DNA from: Cladobotryum mycophilum
Taxonomy: Eukaryota > Ascomycota > Sordariomycetes > Hypocreales > Hypocreaceae
Assembly (NCBI GenBank): GCA_036429605.1
Contig: CM071589.1
Span: 7,130,001-7,194,000 of the forward strand
Length of the DNA: 64,000 bases
Reading direction: 5' to 3'
Part shown: positions 10,342 through 21,383 of the stretch, piece after piece
Layout of the letters: each line of letters begins with the position of its first letter
Position numbering within the stretch: the stretch's first letter is position 1
Position numbers and translations under genes: made by a program
Notes under the pieces: model-generated
What the model was told of the DNA's origin: nothing
The model's input: the letters and a program-made list of their open reading frames with translations, nothing else
Database searches by the model: none

Positions 10342-12209
10342 TGACATCGTCATCGAGACGTGCAGCGAGTGACTCAGCATGATAGGGGGAGGCTTAGAAT
10401 ACCGAAGGATGTCGCTTATGGAGGCGTGATTAGACGATACAGAAAGGTGGATATGGAATCCAGAGCTGAGGAGCCATGTATGTATGTAGCGTACATAGCC
10501 ATCTACTGTGAAGTCACTCTGAATGCTGCCAATGTCGGTTTCATATCAAGAAACTGCTCCGCCGCAAACCTGCACCATCGCCATGTAATCGCAGTATTGA
10601 TCCACTGCTCATATCTTCAGCAAGAATGTATGATCGGCGTCACTTACTGAACAATATGATGACTACTTGAGAACCCTCCATTTCGAACGGACTAGTAGAT
10701 GTGGCCGTCCGTGTATCATGAATAATCCCCTTACGTTGTGTGTGTTTAGTAGCCTAGAATGTTGAAGGGTGATACTATGACAATGTCTTTGTTGTACAAA
10801 CGATGCTGTCAAATTATCAGCCGCATTATTTCAGTCCCTCACAATCTAATAATTGCAGAAAGTTGTCATACGTATCAGGCTGGTGTAAGATGGTGTGGTG
10901 CGAGATGCTGCCGGTCAACGCACGCAAGCCACTTCGCCCCAGAGCGGCATAGACAATGTATATCGGTGAACACAACATGAATGCAGTTCCAATAGTGTTT
11001 TCCAGATCCACACCAATTCATTCGGCGACCTTCTCGGTGGAGCAAAGAATCTCCCCAACCTCCCACCCCCTGTTTGGAGCCGCACGGCGCGCCGTCTTGA
11101 ACCCCACTCCGGTCAGACAAACGAAAGCCCCTTGTCGAGTAAGAGCTTCCAGAAGAATTGATGAGAAGAAGAAAACAGGAGAAGCCGGCTCTCATTCTGA
11201 CACCCCATGTCATTGACGAGAACCATCTTCAACCGATCTCATAAGCCATCGCTAGACGTAACGAGCGAATAAGAGACTGAACATGAAAATAAGCTAGTTA
11301 TTTCGGTGGGAAGCCTCACTATCGAGAAATCTTCATGAGGAAACAAATGTTGGTGTGGTCTTATTATTGCAGGCAGCCAACTTCCGCATGAGAGCGTCTC
11401 GCCTTGTGGATGCATACATGCCTTGTTGGGAATAGTAAAACTAATGAATGTATGAATTGTATTCATAGGCATCCTCCTATCACATGCCTCATCTTTACAT
11501 AATCAACTGTTATACCCAAACATCCTCATATGAGTTGTAGCACTCTTTATATTGCTAGGTGGGGCGTCTAGGGTTGTGCTACGTTTGCTTGTGCAAGGCA
11601 GCCCGCGAATCCATATTGAGGCGAACTGTCCCACACCCTTCAATGCGGGTGGTGGATTAACACCAATACCATCCTTGATGCCCGATACCTCCAAATTGTT
11701 TCTTCTAGGTTGGCAAAAACTTCAATCTCGGCCTCTATCTTTTTGCTAACTAGGATGCATTTGTGTCCTTGGGACTGTGGCAAAACATTAGATATGCAAA
11801 GCAATCGAGGATTGTACACAGCTCCAGGGTAAGGCTAAGCGATGTCATGGGCATCAGGAAGGTCATCTTGCCATCAACGCCATTCTAGACAGTATCACCA
11901 GAATAGCGGTTCATTCTAAACAAGTACGTTGCTTAGACGACTGTGAAGATCTAGAAGTGTTTAGCAGTGAAGTTTGTGACGAAAGCAGTTTTTATTGCTC
12001 ATAATGAAAGAGTATGCTTTTGCCAAGCTTTGTGCCCAATGACCTTGCTCAGCCTTGCCTTGCTGCCAAACGATATGCGGAATGCACGCCCTTTTGGTTC
12101 TTGTCGTTGAGCATGCTTGGTTCTTTCATCAGCAGCAGCTGGAACTCTAGATGTGCAGTTCATTTTATGCCTCCGAGACTAACAACAAAACACGTTGAGC
12201 AAGATAAAA
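10342..12209. other. Intergenic stretch
   Basis: About 1.9 kb of mixed composition. Several frames of 60-110 codons occur on both strands near 10830-11210, but none has a recognisable domain, a plausible exon pair or codon bias like the neighbours. The final part must hold the promoter of the small membrane-protein gene. Confidence 0.4.
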
Positions 12210-12657
12210 ATGCCGCCAGTTCGCCAGCGCCCTCGTCCTCGTCCTCCTCCACCGAACAAGCAAGTGGACAGTGCTCAGCCCATCATACCTAGAAAAAGCA
12301 AGCCACCGGCCGCCTCATCGGACAAGGAAAAGGGCGAGGTCAAATACAATGTTTTGACCTACCAGCATCGCTATGGGTAGTATGGCCTCTTCCAGACGTG
12401 ACCATCAAGAGACACCCTCATTCAACTATGCTAACAAATGATGTTAAGGCATCTTTAGCTCGCAATTTCTGATAGAAACCAAGGCTGGCCATATGGCCAT
12501 GTCGCCGGAATTTTGGAAGTTCATTGTTCTGCTGATACCGATGATTGCGGTCACATTCGTATTGGTCTTTGTGTTCCAGATGATATGGGCCCGAAAGAGA
12601 CATGAAGCAGAAGAGAGTATAAAAATGGAGGAGGCAGGGGATATAGTAGGTGTGTAG
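12210..12657 (+). CDS. Small single-pass membrane protein, unknown function
   Basis: Two exons, 12210-12376 and 12459-12657, join in frame through an intron with GTAGTA donor, CTAAC branch site (12431) and TTTAG acceptor, giving 121 residues. The N-terminal third is basic and Pro/Arg-rich (MPPVRQRPRPRPPPPNK). A conserved-looking middle (KYNVLTYQHRYG, then FLIETKAGHMAMSPEFWK) precedes one strong hydrophobic helix (FIVLLIPMIAVTFVLVFVFQ, about residues 80-100). This is followed by the positive WARKRHE and a short acidic tail. The charge pattern suggests the C-terminus faces the cytosol, but that is weak. I do not recognise the family. It escapes simple ORF calling because each exon is short. No lesion is seen. 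Confidence 0.7.
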
Positions 12658-12829
12658 ACAATGATGGCAAATGCACTCAAATCGCTCGTGGCCGATGTAG
12701 GCGGAGTCAGAGGCGAAGAGGTGTGGTGAAAGTGATACAGAATCTTGTTGGCTGAATATCTCTAAAAAGTAGTCTAAACACATCTCCAACTATGCCATCT
12801 AATTTGCTAATACAAATATCGTCAAATCG

Positions 12830-14734
12830 TTATCTAGTGTACACAAACGGTCCCCAAGATGCCGCACTGTTGACAGTGCCCTGCAGCGTGAGCCTGTTCG
12901 CATCACACGTATACTGAATATCCATTCCATACGGCACAAACCCATTTGGCCCTGTGAGGGGCAGAGTATACGAGCCGATGAGCTCCTGGGTGCCGACAGC
13001 AGTGCCCCCTCCGGCATATACAACCATACACAGGCTTCCGGACCCCTTACCACCGCTCTTGATGTAGAAGTTTGCATCAAATTTGCCGTTAATGACCACC
13101 GTAATGGCAAGGTCCTCGAGCACAGTGTCAACTTTGAGGCCATTGTAGACCCAAGTGGTGTTTTGGGCTTCCATGTCGATCGTCCCCACTCCAGAGACTT
13201 GTATGGAAGAGATGGATACCGGAATACTAGTAAACACTTTGATCATGAGGGCTCTGGTGCTGGGGAGATCCAGATTCCAGACGCCGTCCAGGCAAGGATC
13301 AGTCCCAACTGCAGCACCCGCGCCGCAAGCGCCAATGGGTACCGGCTCAGGCCCCGGTTCAGGTTTCGGCTTGTGGCACTCCTGCAGGCCACGGCGCTTG
13401 TGCTTGTTTGACTTGCATTTGCATTTGTCGTCCGACTCCTGCTGAGAGACGTGAATTGTGACATCATCACTACCCTTGGATTCCGTGGAGGTGAACAGGA
13501 TTATGATGTCGACAGGTTGCTCATCCTTGCATGGGATGACCAGTGTGCCCGCCGCGCTTGTCACAGGAGCATTAGGGAGCTCGTTCCAGAATGTTTGCCC
13601 GCCTTGTCGGTATGCCAAGCGCTGGTTTCCCTTTGACTCTGCCCACAAGGTAATCTGCTGACCCGGGTCGACGGAAAAGGTGAATTGCGAAATGGTGAAG
13701 GGCGTGGTCGTCAACCTTGCCGTACCGGACTTGCCTTTCCCCTCCATGGTCAGCGTGACGGCTTTAGGTATAGGGTAGTTGGCAACGGGGCGGTATTGTC
13801 CATTCGTGTCCCTGATGAGTGTCGGATACTGCGATTGGGAGGATGCAAACGTCTTAGGAGGCGTGTACTGCACCGCAAACTGGAAGAAGTCATCCGCAAA
13901 GCCCTTTATACCTGAAAGGCGTGAAGCCTCTAGACCTTTGACATCACCGCCTGGAGTGTTGAGCATGAAGCTGTGGAGATAGACGGGTCCCCTCGTGGCC
14001 TCGAGTGCTTGGAACCATAGTTCAGCCGTGTCCGGGCGTGGCTGGTCAAAGATGGGGACATTTGGGTCATATCCTCGAGAGATGGATACCTCGCGGGTCC
14101 ACTCGTGGTCGACTTGTGGGAAGACGACGTTGCTAAAGTATTCGGCGGAACCCTCTGCTACCCATCCAAGGGACAGTTCGGGATTGGACGCCTGCTGGAA
14201 GCAGTGATAGAGCTCGTGAGCAATGGACTGCTTCATGATAGGATTGAGTTCGAATGCCCAACCGTTGAACGCAGTGTAGCCGGTGATCATGCATGGTCCA
14301 CCGGTTGGTATGACGGTTGTCAGACCTGCGGGAGCATCCTTGTCCGTAAGGATGAGCACGATGGGAGGTACATCGAAGGTACTGCTGAGAGAGTCGTAGA
14401 GGGGCAAACTGCGGTAAAAGGCCTCGGCCAACATGCCCTTGAATGCTGGCGCATAGCCCTCCCCCTTGAGCTCAGACACCGATCCGTACAAAGCTTCCCA
14501 TTCGCGGGTCATGACCACAGTCACCGCGTGGGTGCCGATGAATGTCGGGTAGCCTTCCATGACACGGCATTTCTGCTGTCTGAGCTGTTCGACGATTTCG
14601 CCAAAATTGCCCTCGAAGGCGAAGGGTGTCCAGAAGGTGAGGCAGTCCACATCGCCATTTGTGCCGGCAACCTCACGCTGGGCCCACACCAGCGACACCA
14701 GTGTAAGAAATAGGTTTGTCAAGAAGAGACGCAT
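12830..14734 (-). CDS. Secreted HExxH protein, putative metallopeptidase
   Basis: Intronless, 634 residues. A signal peptide is evident (MRLFLTNLFLTLVSLVWA, cleavage probably after Ala18). HELYH at residues 173-177 is an HExxH zinc motif. It is followed 17-21 residues later by GWVAEGSAEYF, where Glu194 or Glu198 could be the third ligand as in gluzincins. The W-x-x-EG-x-A-x-Y pattern is common in such peptidases. After a beta-rich middle comes a Cys/Lys-rich hinge (CKCKSNKHKRR) with a possible dibasic processing site and a Pro-Glu-Pro linker. The C-terminal domain of about 170 residues has no family I recognise. Activity is inferred from the motif only. A TATAAA lies 75 nt upstream. The 3' end is about 170 bp from the convergent small membrane-protein gene. 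Confidence 0.82.
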   Translation of the reverse strand: MRLFLTNLFLTLVSLVWAQREVAGTNGDVDCLTFWTPFAFEGNFGEIVEQLRQQKCRVMEGYPTFIGTHAVTVVMTREWEALYGSVSELKGEGYAPAFKGMLAEAFYRSLPLYDSLSSTFDVPPIVLILTDKDAPAGLTTVIPTGGPCMITGYTAFNGWAFELNPIMKQSIAHELYHCFQQASNPELSLGWVAEGSAEYFSNVVFPQVDHEWTREVSISRGYDPNVPIFDQPRPDTAELWFQALEATRGPVYLHSFMLNTPGGDVKGLEASRLSGIKGFADDFFQFAVQYTPPKTFASSQSQYPTLIRDTNGQYRPVANYPIPKAVTLTMEGKGKSGTARLTTTPFTISQFTFSVDPGQQITLWAESKGNQRLAYRQGGQTFWNELPNAPVTSAAGTLVIPCKDEQPVDIIILFTSTESKGSDDVTIHVSQQESDDKCKCKSNKHKRRGLQECHKPKPEPGPEPVPIGACGAGAAVGTDPCLDGVWNLDLPSTRALMIKVFTSIPVSISSIQVSGVGTIDMEAQNTTWVYNGLKVDTVLEDLAITVVINGKFDANFYIKSGGKGSGSLCMVVYAGGGTAVGTQELIGSYTLPLTGPNGFVPYGMDIQYTCDANRLTLQGTVNSAASWGPFVYTR

Positions 14735-15684
14735 GTTGAAGATGCGTTGCGAGTGATGGTGCTACCAACTCATTCTCATGATCGCAGAGGGGCGGGGATA
14801 TAAGTGTGTTTATACCTGAGAGGTTTGGGGTCTGACAGTGTCATCCTCTCTCAGCCGGTTTGTGTGTGCCTTGGGCTAAAGTATTGCTAGTCTTGGGCTG
14901 TGCAAGAGAGGATGGACGAACGAAAGCGCACTATTCGCATTTCTTGCATGAAAAGCAATGCAGGAGGCGTTTATAGTTGCGGTCAGCCGTTCTTTGGCAA
15001 CGAATTTTGGTGAATCATGAGGATCGATAGATGCGCCATCATGGCAAGTGTCCAAGTAGATGAATGCCATGTCAATGCCAAGCAGTTTCATCATCTTCAT
15101 TTTTCCTTCCATTATCGTTGAACACATCGTCCTATCAAATACTCCATGAGACAGGAAGACAGCGCAGCAGGTATGCAAAGACGATGGTTGGACGGATTTG
15201 GTCCAACTATCAGCCGCTAGACCTGTCGCCGCAGAAGAATGGCGCAGACTACCGAGAGGTTAGAAGACGCCTCGCAGTAGATCAACCAAGATTTGAACAT
15301 GCCATATCTACTAGATGCATAAACATAAGCTTAAGTTTCCAGATAGGGCTGCGCATTAGCCATCTTCCATCACCGCCCAAGCCCCAGCCACAGACAGCGA
15401 ATGGAATGCAAGTCTTGAATCTCGCTCGCGGATTGGACGCTGCGAAGCGAAATAAGTTGATTCCTGGGTTGTGTAAGAATGGCCAAGACTGACTAACGTT
15501 CAGCCGCAGTGCTATCTTGGAGTCGATACTCGGAGCTGAACTGTGAATAGTTATACGCAGGTCTTTCATTACCGTGCACAAACAACAAACAAATGTCTTG
15601 AGGCAGAGGAGTCATCAAAGAAAAAGGAGATACGCTCTAAGATAGACCACCTTATTTGCTCCACCTCATATTACACATAGCTTT
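14735..15684. other. Intergenic stretch
   Basis: Holds the HExxH gene promoter and the 3' flank of the F-box pseudogene. A plus-strand frame at 15064-15492 has no recognisable domain and is not accepted. Confidence 0.4.
14809..14814 (-). promoter_or_regulatory. TATA box of the secreted HExxH protein gene
   Basis: The minus strand reads GGTATAAAC, with TATAAA about 75 nt upstream of the ATG at 14734. The spacing would place transcription start about 40-50 nt before the start codon. Predicted from sequence only. Confidence 0.5.
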
Positions 15685-16889
15685 TTAATCTTTCGCCTCC
15701 ACCTCTCTCTCATCACCGAGTTCCCAATCTTCTTCTTGTCTATCCTCCACCTCCTTCAAGAGACCTTGGCTCAATATGCTCCGCCACGGAAACCAATAGC
15801 GTCCAGGCAGAGGGTCGATCGCATAGGTATCTCTCTTATCATCGGGATTAACAAAGTCTAGGGCGCTGATTCTTGGTCTACTCCAGATGGCGAATCCGAG
15901 GTCGCGGTGCGACCAAAAGGGAATGCCTCTTAGCGGCGAAGGTTCTTCGGCGATTCTTGAGCACTAATATATGAAGCCCGGGGAATCAACGTCGATGCTT
16001 TTCAAGGGCATCTTGTCCTTATCTATCGACATCACTTCAGGATTAGGCCAAAGCTTTTCATCTTTTGAATAGCCAATAGCACGCAACGACGGAAGTTGAA
16101 GATTTCGCTGTTGCAGCACGTAGAATGCCTCTTTCATGCCCGTTCTCTCGGCAAGGAAATGAATGGCCGTAACCATTTCGGACACTTTACTGAACGGGCT
16201 ACGACAAAAGTCTTCGGGATCCATAACCATGAGTTTTTGAACAAGCTCGTCGGGCCAGCCAAAGTCGCCCCTACTTGCTGCGTTCTTGAGCTCAATCATA
16301 AGCTGTAGGTCCCAAAAGGCACGCATCATTCGATGGGTCTCGGTCCAATCGGGTGGCCCAGTATCTATTGTTTTATAAGGGACACCTTCGTATTGTCGTC
16401 CCGGCAAGAATTCCCCGTTATGAGTCTCGTCCGACTCAATCTGGCGCATGGGAGTGATGGACAAGACCTCTTTACGATAGTAGGACAGGGCTTCTTCTGC
16501 TAAACATGCAATTTTCCTCGCAAGAAAAACTATCTGCCTTGCAGTAGCAGAAGCGCGCGGAATGTCCTCAAAAGAAAGCCCATAGTAAATAGAGGGGAAG
16601 CCCGGGTGCGCTTCAACCCTGATACAAAAGTGAGTCATTGTCAAAAGATCCAAAAAAGGCCTGTCCCGGAGAGCCAAGTGTCGGAAGTGTACAATCTTTC
16701 TTATGGTGTGATTTGTATAAAAGCTTTCACATCCATTTTTAGTACTTGCTCGAGAATGTCGATTCCGAACTGGCTAAATACTTGGTACGCATTGGGGGAC
16801 GAGATGATAATCGCATACAAAGAGGGAAGATTGGTAAGGCGCTTGGGTATATCAATGACGAGCTCCGAGGGGAGAGATTCAAATCCCAT
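15685..16889 (-). pseudogene. F-box-like protein, broken by one frameshift and one stop
   Basis: Read from ATG 16889. The N-terminus GFESLPSELVIDIPKRL, then YAIIISSPNAYQVF, is F-box-like, the substrate-adaptor domain of SCF ubiquitin ligases. Sequence continues in the -1 frame from about 16703 (IRKIVHFRHLALRDRPFLDL), so one base is missing near CACACCATAAG, just before an apparent stop. A second lesion is an in-frame TAG immediately after SPGFIY (about 15966-15964). Clear coding sequence continues in the same frame for about 90 codons (RGIPFWSHRDLGFAIWSR, then PLPGRYWFPWRS) to a TAA at 15687-15685. With the base restored the ORF would be 402 codons. CAG-to-TAG fits a C-to-T change. A 49-nt intron (16740-16692) could replace the frameshift but would delete residues that look conserved. 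Confidence 0.68.
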
Positions 16890-19800
16890 CTAAACCGTTT
16901 GTGATTCCATCATGAAAGAATGGATGGTATTAGACTGGCTGTAGGTAAGACAACGCAGAGACCTAAACGTCATGGGATGGCAAATTGAAGAAGAGGGGTT
17001 TAGATGTCGTTGATGTGAGCGTATGAGGTAACATTTTGGGTACCAAGCGGCGTCTGCATGATGTGCGCATTGGACATCCACCGAGGTCGTACAAAGTATA
17101 GATAGAGCAGTGCCTCCTACCAGTGCATCTTATATTCTCTAGACCATACAAGATCCAGGCGAATATTAAGGCATTATGCTTGCTCTACCTATATGCTTGT
17201 GCTAACCTTGTGTGATACGATGTGCTTCGAGTGGAAGCATTATTCCTGATAGTAACAGGGGTCCTACCCGGGACACCCAACAATACAATAAATGATCCAT
17301 TTGTAGATTCGCTATCAACCTCAAACCCTCCTTGTTGCTTCTGGATGCTGCTACCCCGCAACGTAGGGGGTAGCCCCGGCAAGCTGAGTGGAACCCTGGA
17401 GGAAGCCAAAGTTGAAACTACCTGACGGGAAGTGTCAGAACATATGAAACAGTCATTTTTGTTGTTTCTTGTTCTACCTACTATGATGCACAACTTGGAG
17501 ATGTGCTCGGCCACTGGTGCACCGGAAAATGAGTAGACCCGCGATTTAACACTTCGTGCTAAAGCCATTCGGAATCGAGGCGGCGGCATCGTCAATGATC
17601 GCATCTTCACCCGGGGGGTGGTCGAGGGTGAAGCAGGGAACGTACCTGGGCTACCACATTGATGCGATATTGAGCTTGAGCTCCCTGAGGCCATTGCTGC
17701 GGCTGGCTCATCTTGAGTTCCTGGTCCTCCTGCTTTCGCGCGGAGCAATATCTACTCAACCAAAAGCATCAGGTGTGTGCATGTAAGTAGCCCAGTTTTC
17801 ATCATCACAACTAGGCCCCAGCTTGGCCAATCTCCTATTGCCGTCAAGGCAATTGTACACAACAAGGCCTCCATCGCTAGCCATATGCCCTAGAACGAAG
17901 CTGCTATATCGAGGAGGTTCCAGATGAAGGCGACACTCTTAGCGCATACTCACTATCCTTATCACTCTCAGCTCCCATTCATATACCTTCCATATACTTG
18001 ACCGGGACCTCATCTATACCAGCCGAACCAAGTGCGATATAGAGAAGAATCGAAGACGTATAAATTACAGTTCACAGAGGTACGTAAACTCCGAGTGTTC
18101 TTGCAAGAGAGGGAAAAGTATGCAGTCGCAGGGTGATGGGGGGCTGACGATCTAGGGTTAGAGATAACATTGGAAAAGGCGCAGAATGAAGATGAGAGGC
18201 AAAATAATAACGAGGAGGTTGAGGAGGCGTATTGGCCTGATGATTATTTTAATAATTAGGGAAATGCAGGCGAATTGAAGACATGTGGAAGCGGAAAGAT
18301 GCACAGAAGAATCAACAGGATGAATTGCAGTTGACTATGGTAGAGGTAGATGGTTTATCCATGCACACTAACATCGGACAAAAATAACGAGAAGACGGCG
18401 TGTTGTTGGTAGGGAGGTTTTGTTGTAGCTGTGAATGGTGATCTCTCATGATGTTGTTGTCAATACCAGGCTACCAGAGTCGCAATGGTGCACATGTTCC
18501 TACCTATAAGAATCTGAAAGAGTGTGCTGATCCTCATCTGCCTACCTTTTATTCATCTTCATTCACAGCACTAACCAAGCAAATTCTATAACTAAGCAAT
18601 GTTTAACACGAACTCTTTTAGCAAGTACCAGGTGATTTTAGTGTTTCTAAGCAAGAAGAAAAGATAGTAACCCTAGTGATCAAGAATCAGCAATAGAGTA
18701 TCATGAAGATCAACGAGACATCTCAAATCTCAATGCAACATCCATACCCTACAATGCACATGGCAAGAAGATGTAGAAGAGATTATGGACACGTTTAAGC
18801 CGGGATTGTCACGATCGCCAACGCTGGGATATAAACCATGGAAATATTCCATTGGTGACATCTGTTAGCTATTAGATAGGGCAGCTAGAAGTAGTACACT
18901 ACATCAATATCGTCCATTCATCCATGTATTCACAATCCGACAGGCTTCATGAATGCTATTCTGCTCAAGTCTTTACTCTCTCCGCGTCTTCCAAACAAGG
19001 AAGGATGTGAAAAGACCTAGTGCATTATATATGTAGGGTAGTAGATGGGTGTGCGATATCACTTGGGGGTATGAAGGAAGTAGGGCAAACATAGCATAAT
19101 GAGGCCAGACGTAGTGAAGGACAAGTCTCAAAAAGCTTATGATTGAATATCATGATCGATTAGAATACAATTCCTTACTAAAGAGATTGTCTTATCTCAT
19201 CATTATCGTGATGCATTTTACAAATTTCTTTCTTTCCTCGTATCTCCCACCTTTGTGGCTTTACTGGGGCTTTAGTTCTGACATCTTACCACCAAAGCTT
19301 CAACCATTTGCACGTAAATCGCATCATGCTGAGTAAAAATAAGTAGGACCGGATGCTAGAGTGCGATTCTCCATCGAAATCGGCCCTTTCGTAGTAGTTT
19401 GGCATGGCCATACCGGGGTCCTGCCCCTGGTTCCCCACGTTTGGTACTGAATATTCAGGCTATTTTATTACAACAGGCCAACCCGCTTGGGGCGCTATCA
19501 GGACTTGCGAGTTCTTCGGAGAGTTTAGTTATTACCAGTATGTTGGAAAAGCATAACGGTGATGGAATTGTGTTATTCTCGCGATATATCCGGCATTCGG
19601 CAGTTCCAATCTATGAACGTGGTGGAGAAAGGATTAGACCGAGAAAGAGTCCCTTGATGTCTCTTTCTTCTCGCGGCATTTACCTTGTCGATCAATGCCA
19701 TTGGCGGCATTGATCAAATCTCAGTGTCAAATTTGCATGCCATCGTGTTGAGCCCGTCACTCCCCGAGAACCTGCTCAGTCACGGATAGGGAAGCCGATA

Positions 19801-21383
19801 AATGTGGCTCGTCTATAGCATCATGGTGCTATAAGTGACCGCATCCGAGTTTATTTGAGAGAATATCATCACGCGAGTATCAAACGTATGCTATATGGAT
19901 GAGAAGTGGCGTGACGCTGTCGCTGTGCTTGTTTGTGGGCCTTGAGGGTATTCGCATGCATGCCTTTCAAATGCATATCCCAACAGCCTTTCTCGCAGTT
20001 ACTCGACAGCATACCTGGTATTTTGGTGCTGACATATCTCACATACGCTGATTCAGTACCCCAGACTCCAGGATCCGGGTTTGGCTCTCTATGCGGGGAG
20101 ATGCGGAGCCGAATGCCTGACAGCGTGATACAGCAGATTTTTGAAAGCAGCTCCACTACTTTAATACCCCAAATGTGCGGGGAACGTTAATAAGAATGTG
20201 AAACAATTCGGGATGGCGACTGTTTTTGGCGCGTGACCTAAATGCTTTGGAGTCGCGGAGAGGCGGAAGAATTAGTTCCATAGGCAGTCTTCCAGTGCAT
20301 GCATGCTTTTACTACCCATTTACCTTTGCTCACACCAATTAACTCTGGTCCATGTTATTTACATCATTGAACCTCGCTTCGGCTATCTGGATTCTCATGG
20401 CGATCAGCGAACGGTGCCCAACATGCAGGTATGCCACCCTGGGGTCAGATGAACAGGGGAGCTTCCTAGTTGGGCAATCAGAAAATCCTTCAAATGGGGC
20501 TCAGTGTGAACAGCGGGCGTGGGTGTGACAGACAAAAAAAGTGCAAAGACTATGATTCGTGAAAACGCGATTATCGAGTGTAAGTTGTGCCGAGGGTCCC
20601 GCCCTTTACGTTGAACTATACCAGATATAGGTTGCTGGGAGTCCTAGCCGAAACCAATGCGACGTTACGAGGGATCAATGATGGAGGAGGGGAAGAAGCA
20701 TCTCTCGTCATCTTCACCAAGGGATCGAATCATGGATGTTGACGATTCCAAAGGGCGCAGAAAGCTATTCGACGAAATACGATTGTATGTTGATAATGGG
20801 ACAATGGTAATATCCAGCAGTTGAACTATACGAGGACTCCTCAATGATCGTGCCGTGATGCTTGCCCTTCTTTCTCTTCTTCCTTTTCTTCTTCTCAGTT
20901 TTGAGACATGACAGCGAGCTTCTTCAAAAAACTCTGGACCCATGAGGTTCGGCCCGATGATGAAGACAACCGGGCGCAGAGACAGTAGGCTGGTCAACGT
21001 GGAAATGGCCCGGGGCAACAAACACACTCTCAAAATGCTCAACAAGCATCATGGAGAGAGATGCAGCCCCGTGGGGTAGAGTGGTAATACATCGCGCCAC
21101 CTCGTGCCCGCAGGTCACGGTCAATTGAGCATGATGAATTCGGCCGAAAAGAAAAGAGTGACGGAATCAATCTACTCGTTATCATCATCATCATCATTAA
21201 TCAGATCTCATTGACGAGATTCCGCGAGGGGAGAAGCATCCATTTTGAAACACCACGTGCCCCCCAAGTTGATGGAAGTTCTATAAGAACGTCTGCTCCC
21301 GCGCAGGTTGTGGTCTTCTTCTTCTTTCTTGAGAGTCGTCAAGCGGATCTTCCCATCTATCGAGCTTCATAGGGGCTTTCAAG
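16890..21383. other. Gene-poor region with possible relics
   Basis: About 4.5 kb, AT-rich in its middle part. Except for the fragment at 18011-18259 I see no supportable gene. The minus ORF 17748-17185 (187 codons) is Ser/Pro-rich, overlaps competing frames on the other strand and has no recognisable domain. The region ends with the GH81 promoter. Confidence 0.4.
18011..18259 (+). pseudogene. Short coding relic, unidentified
   Basis: A single frame reads 83 codons including one internal TGA (18134-18136) to a terminal TAG. It includes KLQFTEVRKLRVFLQEREKY, then WGADDLGLEITLEKAQNEDE and an acidic tail EEVEEAYWPDDYFNN. The composition is protein-like and unlike the surrounding noise, and TGA fits a decayed CGA. 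No family is recognised and upstream exons were not found. Chance cannot be excluded. Confidence 0.3.

Noticed and set aside
17185..17748. 187-codon Ser/Pro-rich open frame on the minus strand
   Set aside because: Competing frames exist on the other strand and no motif or splice pattern supports it.
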